From the NCBI GenBank assembly GCA_965213855.1, contig CBDCAA010000008.1, positions 1,178,001 through 1,242,000 of the forward strand: a DNA stretch of 64,000 bases, in the 5' to 3' direction. The notes under the pieces are model-generated. The model saw nothing but the letters and a program-made list of their open reading frames with translations, searched no databases and was not told the DNA's origin. Shown piece after piece: positions 58,513-64,000 of the stretch (position 1 is the first letter of the stretch; each line of letters opens with the position of its first letter). The position numbers were made by a program, and so were the translations under genes. The stretch is from JBBROS01 sp965213855. Its GTDB lineage: Bacteria > Pseudomonadota > Alphaproteobacteria > Acetobacterales > Acetobacteraceae.

Positions 58513-58547
58513 GCCGCGGCGCCCGGGCCTGTTCCGGGTGCCGCGGC
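58513..58547 (+). terminator. Strong GC hairpin between carB and greA
   Basis: Arms 58513-58526 and 58534-58547 are complementary over 14 positions (one G-U), with a 7-base loop GCCTGTT. It begins three bases after the carB stop. The following CGTGTCTCTACC is only weakly T-rich. Probably the carB terminator or an attenuating hairpin before greA. Confidence 0.6.
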
Positions 58548-58581
58548 CGTGTCTCTACCCCACTCTCGAGGACGCCCCGCG

Positions 58582-59055
58582 TTGCAGAAGTTCCCCATGA
58601 CAGCGCCCGGCCTGCAGCGCCTGGAAGACGAGCTGCGCCATCTGAAAGCCGTCGAACGGCCGGCCATCATCCGTGCCATCGCCGAGGCCCGCAGCCACGG
58701 GGACTTGAGCGAGAACGCCGAATACCATGCCGCGCGCGAACGCCAGTCCTTCATCGAAGGCCGGGTGATCGAGCTGGAGGAGATCGTCTCCGCGGCCGAG
58801 GTGATCGACCCGGCGACCCTGTCGGGCGACCGCGTGCTGTTCGGTGCGCATGTGAAGGTCGTCGACGAGGAGAGCGAGAAGGAAGCCGAGTATCAGATCG
58901 TCGGCGTGCACGAGGCTGACATCAAGGCCGCACGGCTCAGCATCTCCTCCCCGCTGTCGAAGGCCCTGATCGGCAAGAAGGTCGGCGACACGGTCAGCGT
59001 CCCGGCCCCGGGCGGCGACCGCAGCTACGAGATCCTCCAGATCAAGTTTGGCTGA
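58582..59055 (+). CDS. greA: Transcription elongation factor GreA
   Basis: 157 residues from TTG 58582, chosen because the conserved alphaproteobacterial N-terminus (QKFPMTAPGLQRLEDEL) follows it and GAGG lies about nine bases upstream. The N-terminal coiled coil (about 10-75) carries the acidic tip in HGDLSENAEYHAARERQSF; the C-terminal FKBP-like domain begins about 80 and ends SISSPLSKALIGKKVGD. It rescues backtracked RNA polymerase by stimulating transcript cleavage. Placement after carB is common in this group. Confidence 0.96.
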   Translation: MQKFPMTAPGLQRLEDELRHLKAVERPAIIRAIAEARSHGDLSENAEYHAARERQSFIEGRVIELEEIVSAAEVIDPATLSGDRVLFGAHVKVVDEESEKEAEYQIVGVHEADIKAARLSISSPLSKALIGKKVGDTVSVPAPGGDRSYEILQIKFG

Positions 59056-59060
59056 CCGCC

Positions 59061-59083
59061 CCCTCCTCCGCCAAGGGGGAGGG
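59061..59083. repeat. Intergenic C/G hairpin between greA and ilvA
   Basis: CCCTCCTCC (59061-59069) pairs with GGGGGAGGG (59075-59083) around GCCAAG, with one T-G pair, six bases after the greA stop; GCCGGGGAGAGGG follows. Sequences of this type recur as short palindromic intergenic elements in GC-rich alphaproteobacteria. It may act as a terminator for greA. Confidence 0.5.
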
Positions 59084-59116
59084 CCGGGGAGAGGGCGCGC
59101 AGGCCAAAGGACGGAC

Positions 59117-60313
59117 ATGCTCACCTTCGCCGACATCCAGGCCGCCGCCGCCCGCATCGCCGGCCGGGTCCTCCACACCCCATCCATCGCCTCCCACGCC
59201 GTCAGCCAGGCCACCGGCGCCCACGTCACCCTCAAGCTCGAGAACCTCCAGGCCATCGGCTCGTTCAAGGAGCGCGGCGCCGCCAACCGGCTTGCTCTGC
59301 TCACGCCCGGGGAGCGGCGCGCCGGCGTGGTCGCGATGTCGGCCGGAAATCACGCGCAGGCCGTGGCCCGGCACGCCCACCTGCTCGGGATCGAGGCACT
59401 CATCGTCATGCCGCGCTTCACGCCGTCGACGAAGGTGATCCGCACCCGCGGCTGGGGCGCCACCGTGGTGCTCCACGGCGACACGCTGGCCGAGGCCGGC
59501 GCCCACGCTCATTTGCTGGAGGCCGAGCGCGGCCTGGTCTTCGTCTCGCCCTATGACGATTGGGGCGTCATGGCCGGCCAGGGCACGCTGGCGCTGGAGT
59601 TGCTGACGGACGCGCCGGACCTCGACGTGCTGCTGGTCCCGGTCGGCGGCGGCGGCATGATCGCCGGCTGCGCCGTCGCCGCGAAGGCCCTCAAGCCCGG
59701 CCTCGAGGTGATCGGCGTCGAGGTCGCGGCCTACGCGTCCCTGCATCAGACGCTCGCGGGGCGCTCGGTGGAGACGGGCGGGTCCACGATCGCGGAAGGC
59801 ATCGCCGTCCACCATATCGGCACGCGCTGCCTCGAAGTGATCCGCGGCACCGTCGACGAGGTGCTGGTCGTCCCGGAACGCGTCGTGGAGGACGCGATCG
59901 CCTTGCTCGCCGAGGGCGCCAAGCAGGTGGCGGAAGGCGCGGGCGCCATCGGCGTCGGCGCCCTGCTCGCGTACCGGGAACGGTTCGCGGGCAAGCGCGT
60001 CGGCACGCCCATCTGCGGCGGCAACATCGACGGCCGCATCCTTGCCAACGTCCTCCTCCGCGGCCTGCTGCGCGACGGCCGGCTGTTGCGCCTGGTGCTG
60101 GACATCCCGGACCGCCCGGGCGTGCTGGCCGACATCGCCGGCCTCATCGGCACGGAGGGCGGCAACATCATCGAGGTCGCCCACCGCCGCCTCTTCGACG
60201 CGCCGAGCGTGCAGGCGGCGGAGCTGGAAGTCATGATCGAGGCCCGCGACCCCGTCCACGGCCAGGCGATCGTCGTCGCGCTGGAGGAGCGCTACGTCGT
60301 CCGCCGGATGTGA
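59117..60313 (+). CDS. ilvA: Threonine ammonia-lyase (biosynthetic-type, with ACT domain)
   Basis: 398 residues from ATG 59117 behind AAAGGACGG. The PLP lysine is in AIGSFKERGAANRL (about residue 52), the phosphate loop is PVGGGGMIAGCAVAA (about 177-191), and SAGNHAQAVA is the Asn motif. The C-terminal ~75 residues form a single ACT-like domain (RLVLDIPDRPGVLADIAGLI). It deaminates threonine to 2-oxobutyrate for isoleucine synthesis; the length fits the short TdcB/IlvA form of about 400 residues. Catabolic serine/threonine dehydratase use is possible. Confidence 0.93.
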   Translation: MLTFADIQAAAARIAGRVLHTPSIASHAVSQATGAHVTLKLENLQAIGSFKERGAANRLALLTPGERRAGVVAMSAGNHAQAVARHAHLLGIEALIVMPRFTPSTKVIRTRGWGATVVLHGDTLAEAGAHAHLLEAERGLVFVSPYDDWGVMAGQGTLALELLTDAPDLDVLLVPVGGGGMIAGCAVAAKALKPGLEVIGVEVAAYASLHQTLAGRSVETGGSTIAEGIAVHHIGTRCLEVIRGTVDEVLVVPERVVEDAIALLAEGAKQVAEGAGAIGVGALLAYRERFAGKRVGTPICGGNIDGRILANVLLRGLLRDGRLLRLVLDIPDRPGVLADIAGLIGTEGGNIIEVAHRRLFDAPSVQAAELEVMIEARDPVHGQAIVVALEERYVVRRM

Positions 60314-60334
60314 CCGGCGCCGATCGACCGGTCC

Positions 60335-60886
60335 CTAACCGTAGAAATCGTCGACGCTGACCTCGAAGCCAGGCGGATCCAGCCGGATCGTGCCGGACCC
60401 GAGGACCATCGTGTCGATCGCGCCTTCGTCTTCAGCGCGCCGGTGACGGATCACGACGCGCTTCACCGCATCGACGATCAGGTAGTGCAGCACCGACGGG
60501 ACCAGGAAATACCCGGCCAGCTTGGCCCCGGGGTCGCTGCCTCGCGTCGATGGGGACAGCACCTCGACCACCACGACCGGGTTCGGCGCGGCGATCGCGT
60601 CGTCCACCATCCGCTCCCCGCAATTGACGAGGGCATCCGGCTCGTAGTCGCTGTCGCCCACCTCGATCGCCACGCCGTCACCAATCGCCTCACATGGCAA
60701 GCCCGCGGCCCGTATGGCATCACGCAGCGCCAGCCAGACCGCCGATTTGACCCGGACATGCGAAACCCGCTCCGGCGCCATCGCGACGATGCGCCCGTCG
60801 ATACGCTCGAACCGGCCTCGCGGCTGCTCGGCTGCCCAACGACGATAGTCCTCGCGGCTGATCCAGACATCAGGCAGCGCATCCAT
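60335..60886 (-). CDS. Uma2 family (DUF820) putative nuclease-fold protein
   Basis: 183 residues. WISREDYRRWAAEQPRGRFE and RIDGRIVAMAPERVSHVRVK form the conserved N-terminus; the PD-(D/E)xK-like core shows YEPDALVNCGE, VVVVEVLSPSTRGSDPGAKL and GYFLVPSVLHYLIVDAVKRV. The Uma2 family has a restriction-endonuclease fold and is highly expanded in cyanobacteria, but its function is unproven. Convergent with ilvA; the argB gene lies upstream on the same strand after 41 bases. Confidence 0.88.
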   Translation of the reverse strand: MDALPDVWISREDYRRWAAEQPRGRFERIDGRIVAMAPERVSHVRVKSAVWLALRDAIRAAGLPCEAIGDGVAIEVGDSDYEPDALVNCGERMVDDAIAAPNPVVVVEVLSPSTRGSDPGAKLAGYFLVPSVLHYLIVDAVKRVVIRHRRAEDEGAIDTMVLGSGTIRLDPPGFEVSVDDFYG

Positions 60887-60927
60887 GCCGTGACCCCTTC
60901 ATCGGAAAGCCCATCACACACCCCGGC

Positions 60928-61830
60928 TCACGCCCGCACCAACGTCCCGACCCCCCCATCCCGGAACAGCTCCAGCAGGCAGGCGTGCGGCATCCGGCCG
61001 TCCAGGATGACCGCCCCCTTCACCCCGGCCCGCACCGCCTCGACGCAGTTCTCCACCTTCGGGATCATCCCGCCCGAGATCATCCCGTTGGCCACCCCGG
61101 CCTCCACGTCGGCGATGCTCAGCTCCGGGATCAGCCGCTTGTCCCGGTCCAGCACCCCCGCCACATCCGTCAGCATCAGCAGCCGCCGCGCGCCCAGCGC
61201 CCCGGCCACCGCGCCCGCGACCGTGTCGGCGTTGATGTTGTAGGTCTGCCCGTCCTCCCCTACCCCCACCGGCGCGATCACCGGGATCAGCCCCGCGCCG
61301 GTCAGCGCATGGATCACCCGGACGTCCACATGTTCCGGCTCGCCCACGAAACCAAGATCCAGCGCCCGCTCGATATGGCTGTCCGGGTCCGCCACCGTCC
61401 GCCGCAGCTTCCGCGCCCGGATCAGCCCGCCATCCTTGCCGCAGATCCCCACCGCCAGCGCCCCGGCCTGATTGATCAGCCCGGCCACGTGCTTGTTCAC
61501 GCTCCCGGCCAGGACCATCTCGACGACATCGACCGTCCGCTGGTCCGTCACCCGCAAGCCATCGACGAACGTCGACTCGATCGCCAGTTGCTTCAGCATC
61601 GCGTTGATCTGCGGGCCGCCGCCATGGACGACCACCGGGTTCACGCCGACCTGCTTCAACAGGGCGATGTCGCGTCCGAACTTGCGCGCCAACTCGTCGT
61701 CGCCCATCGCATGGCCGCCGTACTTGACCACGACCGTCACCCCGGCGTAGCGGCGCAGGAATGGCAGCGCCTGCACCAGGATGTCGGCCTGCTCCTCGGC
61801 GCTGCGGAGTTGCTCGGACGTCAGGGCCAT
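60928..61830 (-). CDS. argB: Acetylglutamate kinase
   Basis: 300 residues. VVVKYGGHAMGDDELARKFG (about 32-51) and NPVVVHGGGPQINAML (nucleotide/NAG site), then VAGLINQAGALAVGICGKDG and YNINADTVAGAVAGALGARR. It phosphorylates N-acetylglutamate in arginine synthesis and, with carAB nearby, uses the carbamoyl phosphate branch. In this group ArgB is often the arginine-feedback step; the N-terminal helix (SAEEQADILVQALPFLRRYA) expected for hexameric, arginine-sensitive forms is present. Located downstream of engB on the same strand, with a 151-base gap. Confidence 0.97.
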   Translation of the reverse strand: MALTSEQLRSAEEQADILVQALPFLRRYAGVTVVVKYGGHAMGDDELARKFGRDIALLKQVGVNPVVVHGGGPQINAMLKQLAIESTFVDGLRVTDQRTVDVVEMVLAGSVNKHVAGLINQAGALAVGICGKDGGLIRARKLRRTVADPDSHIERALDLGFVGEPEHVDVRVIHALTGAGLIPVIAPVGVGEDGQTYNINADTVAGAVAGALGARRLLMLTDVAGVLDRDKRLIPELSIADVEAGVANGMISGGMIPKVENCVEAVRAGVKGAVILDGRMPHACLLELFRDGGVGTLVRA

Positions 61831-61981
61831 GCGCTCGCCTTCGGTGTGGTGCGCCGGGTTAGCGGTGCGACCGCCAACCGGTCAAGTCGCGCGCCCGTCA
61901 TCCGCTGACCCCTGGCAACGGTCGTCGTCGAGGCGGCGCCCGCGGTCGAGAACGCTCCACGTCGGCGCCACGAGCCAGGCC

Positions 61982-62677
61982 CTAGCCGGCCAGCCCCGCC
62001 ATCATCGCCCGCACGGCTTCAATCCCCGCGCCCGTCTCCGCGCTCGTCGCCACCACCGCCGGGAACGCCGCAGCGTGCTTGCCCGCCAGCGCCTCCACCT
62101 CCGCCACCTTCCGCGCCAGCGCCCCGGGCTTCACGCCGTCCGCCTTCGTCAACACGAGCTGATACGTCACCGCCGCCTTGTCGAGCAGGTCCATCACGGC
62201 CGTGTCGGACGCCTTCAACTCGATCCGGGAGTCCAGCAGCAGGACCACGCGCTGCAAGGTCGGCCGGCCCCGCAAATAGTCGAACATCAGGCCCTGCCAA
62301 TCCTCCTTGATCTCCTGCCCGGCCTGGGCATAGCCGTAGCCCGGCATGTCCACCAACGTGAGCCGACCGGCCAGGTCGAAGAAGTTGAGCTGCCGCGTCC
62401 GCCCCGGCGTGTTCGACGCCCGCGCCAGCGCGCGACGCCCCGTCAGCGCATTGATCAGGCTGCTCTTGCCCACGTTCGACCGGCCGGCGAACGCCACCTC
62501 CGGCAGCCCCGGCGGCGGCAGCTGATCGAGCCGCTGGGCGGCATAGAAGAAGTCGCACGCCCCCGCGAACAGCAGGCGCCCGGCCTCCAGCGCCTCCGCA
62601 TCCGGTTCGGCTGCCGCGACCGCTACGTGCGGACCGGGACCCGCTTTTCCATTCGGCTGCGCCGCTGAATCATCCAT
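61982..62677 (-). CDS. engB: Ribosome biogenesis GTP-binding protein YihA/YsxC (EngB)
   Basis: 231 residues. GTPase motifs: G1 GRSNVGKSSLIN (about 67-78), G2 NTPGRTRQLNFF, G3 LVDMPGYGYA, G4 LTKADGV and G5 ATSAETGAG. The N-terminal ~35 residues are Ala/Pro-rich and precede EALEAGRLLFAGACDFFYAA. It assists maturation of the large ribosomal subunit. ATG 62677 makes a 55-base overlap with the end of yidC, unusual in length, but no later ATG/GTG precedes the conserved domain. Confidence 0.95.
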   Translation of the reverse strand: MDDSAAQPNGKAGPGPHVAVAAAEPDAEALEAGRLLFAGACDFFYAAQRLDQLPPPGLPEVAFAGRSNVGKSSLINALTGRRALARASNTPGRTRQLNFFDLAGRLTLVDMPGYGYAQAGQEIKEDWQGLMFDYLRGRPTLQRVVLLLDSRIELKASDTAVMDLLDKAAVTYQLVLTKADGVKPGALARKVAEVEALAGKHAAAFPAVVATSAETGAGIEAVRAMMAGLAG

Positions 62678-64000
62678 TGCTGTGCAATCGTAAGGGTGTT
62701 GTTCCAGCTCCAGTAGATGACCAGCCCGGCCGGGAAGCTCGCCAGCATGAAGGTGAAGATGATCGGCATGAACTGGAACAGGCGGGCCTGCACCGGGTCC
62801 GGCGGCGGCGGGTTCAGCCGCTGCTGGAAGAACATGGTGCAGCCCATGATGAGCGGCCAGAAGCCGAGATGGAGCAAGTGGCTGTACTGCGCCGGGTCGA
62901 ACGGGATCAGCCCGAACAGGTTGAACACGTTGGTCGGATCGATCGCCGAGAGGTCATGGATCCAGCCGAAGAATGGCGCATGCCGCATCTCGATCGTGAC
63001 GAAGATCACCTTGTAGAGCGAGAAGAACACCGGGATCTGGATCACCATCGGCAGGCAGCCGCTCGCCGGGTTGACCCCGGACGTCTTGTAGATCTGCATC
63101 ACCTCGGCCTGCATCTTCTGCGGCTCGTCCTTCAGCCGCGTGCGGACCTCCTGGATCTTCGGGTTCAGGTCCTTCATCCGGCTCATGGACTTGTAGGATT
63201 TGTTCGCCAGCGGAAAGAACAGCAGCTTGGCGAACACCGTGAAGATCATGATCGCGATGCCAAAATTGCCCGTCGCGCCATACAGCCAGTCCAGCGCCAG
63301 CGCGATCCACTTGGTGAACGGATAGAACCAGCCGAAATCGATCGCCTTGTCGAAGTGCGGGAGCCCCAGCGTGTCCTGGTAGCGGTCGAGCAGATGCATC
63401 TCCTTCGCGCCCGCGAACACCCGGCTCGTAAGCGTCGTGGTGGCGCCCGGGGCCGCCGTCATCGGCTCCGCGGGCTGCATATCCACCTGGTAGCGGTCGG
63501 CGCCGTTATCGGTGAAGTAGCGATACGCGGCGATGATCGGAACGGCCTGGTCCGGAACCAGCGCCGTCAGCCAATACTTGTCCGTGATCCCGGCCCATCC
63601 GCCGGTCGACGGCACCTCGAGCGCGGCATGGTCGGCCTTGGCCGCCCCGTCCTTCTTCAGGTCGGCGTAGCTCGGGTCCTTGAGGCGGTCGCCCAGGTAG
63701 CCGATCGGCCCCTCATGCAGGATGTAGTAGCCGGCGGTGGTGGGCGTGTACTCGCGGCGGATCCGGGCCCACGGATACAGCTTGACCTCGGCGCCAGTGC
63801 CGTTCCGGACCTGCTGCTCGGCCTTGAACATGAAGTTGTCGTCGATCGACAGCACGATCTGGAACACCAGGCCGGCGCCGTTGTCCCACGACAACGTCAC
63901 CGGCGTTGCCGCCGTCAACTCGGCCGCAGAGGCGGTCCACAGCTCCTCCGGGCCAGGTACCTTCACGCCGGCCTCACCGGTCCAGCCGTACTGGACATAG
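62623..64000 (-). CDS. yidC: Membrane protein insertase YidC (5' end beyond window)
   Basis: About 459 C-terminal residues are present and the frame remains open to base 64000. The large periplasmic domain (P1) occupies the first ~230 visible residues (PVTLSWDNGAGLVFQIVLSI; ISDKYWLTALVPDQAVPIIA-like ITDKYWLTALVPDQ). The conserved five-helix core follows: YPFTKWIALALDWLYGATGN, AKLLFFPLANKSYKSMSRMK, YKTSGVNPASGCLPMVIQIP and LVIYWSWNNTLTIAQQWMIQ. It inserts inner-membrane proteins alone or with SecYEG. Same strand as engB, whose start lies inside its 3' end. Confidence 0.95.
   Translation of the reverse strand, partial: YVQYGWTGEAGVKVPGPEELWTASAAELTAATPVTLSWDNGAGLVFQIVLSIDDNFMFKAEQQVRNGTGAEVKLYPWARIRREYTPTTAGYYILHEGPIGYLGDRLKDPSYADLKKDGAAKADHAALEVPSTGGWAGITDKYWLTALVPDQAVPIIAAYRYFTDNGADRYQVDMQPAEPMTAAPGATTTLTSRVFAGAKEMHLLDRYQDTLGLPHFDKAIDFGWFYPFTKWIALALDWLYGATGNFGIAIMIFTVFAKLLFFPLANKSYKSMSRMKDLNPKIQEVRTRLKDEPQKMQAEVMQIYKTSGVNPASGCLPMVIQIPVFFSLYKVIFVTIEMRHAPFFGWIHDLSAIDPTNVFNLFGLIPFDPAQYSHLLHLGFWPLIMGCTMFFQQRLNPPPPDPVQARLFQFMPIIFTFMLASFPAGLVIYWSWNNTLTIAQQWMIQRRSRMEKRVPVRT

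Noticed and set aside
60335..60886. Uma2 gene as a sign of a transposon or defence island
   Set aside because: No terminal repeats, transposase or restriction genes nearby, and both flanks are conserved housekeeping genes.

Overview
The window is 64 kb of very GC-rich, densely packed bacterial chromosome with no mobile elements, CRISPR arrays, rRNA or tRNA genes that I can see. Gene content and order point to an alphaproteobacterium, probably in the Rhodospirillales/Acetobacteraceae area: an lptC-lptA-lptB-rpoN-hpf block, a DUF1150-Hsp20 pair, DUF2336, hisZ next to purA, rpoD-dnaG-yqeY divergent from carA, and a PEP-CTERM protein. The genus-level placement is an inference. Genes on both strands are separated by short gaps, the longest about 265 bases, and many neighbours overlap by ATGA or TGATG. 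Long open frames antisense to real genes are shadows of the high GC content.

Layout. 1-4.4 kb: end of lptC, then lptA, lptB, rpoN and long-form hpf (LPS transport, sigma-54, ribosome hibernation). 4.4-5.3 kb: DUF1150 and a small heat-shock protein behind a sigma-32-like promoter. 5.4-7.6 kb: def-fmt-truA. 7.6-10.2 kb: dapD-dapE (lysine/diaminopimelate) and a membrane protein. 10.3-13 kb: a PAS-like/GGDEF diguanylate cyclase coupled to a DUF2336 protein. 13-16.6 kb: amylo-alpha-1,6-glucosidase, msrB and an orphan TRAP binding protein. 16.7-20.6 kb: a PaoABC-type periplasmic molybdenum aldehyde oxidoreductase. 20.6-24.7 kb: a YbiB-like protein, DUF1345, a small membrane protein, an AlkA-like glycosylase and purD. 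24.8-33.2 kb: an envelope glycolipid region (LpxL-like acyltransferase, GT9, xseA, lpxK, waaA, DUF374, GT4, LpxH-like phosphoesterase). 33.4-42.8 kb: Tim44-like protein, alpha/beta hydrolase, purA-hisZ, PEP-CTERM protein, serC and a GH15 enzyme. 43-49.3 kb: DEAD-box helicase, glutaryl-CoA dehydrogenase, RumA/TrmA-type methyltransferase, orphan branched-chain amino acid binding protein and a GNAT. 49.3-62 kb: rpoD, dnaG, yqeY, carA, carB, greA, ilvA, Uma2 and argB. 62-64 kb: engB and the 3' part of yidC.

The most interesting locus is carA. The carbamoyl-phosphate synthase small subunit carries an N-terminal helix-turn-helix-like domain of about 57 residues. Its predicted promoter is covered by nested inverted repeats, and the start codon sits at the predicted +1, so the mRNA may be leaderless. 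carB has its own palindrome over a TATACT box, with the same 6-7-6 geometry as the inner carA repeat and the same TGCACGA half-site as the outer one. Together these suggest an enzyme-regulator fusion controlling pyrimidine/arginine genes; this is inference. Other oddities are two conserved genes (lptB and the RumA-like gene) whose essential N-terminal regions lie upstream of any canonical in-frame start codon, and a TRAP binding-protein gene whose Shine-Dalgarno sequence is buried in a perfect hairpin.
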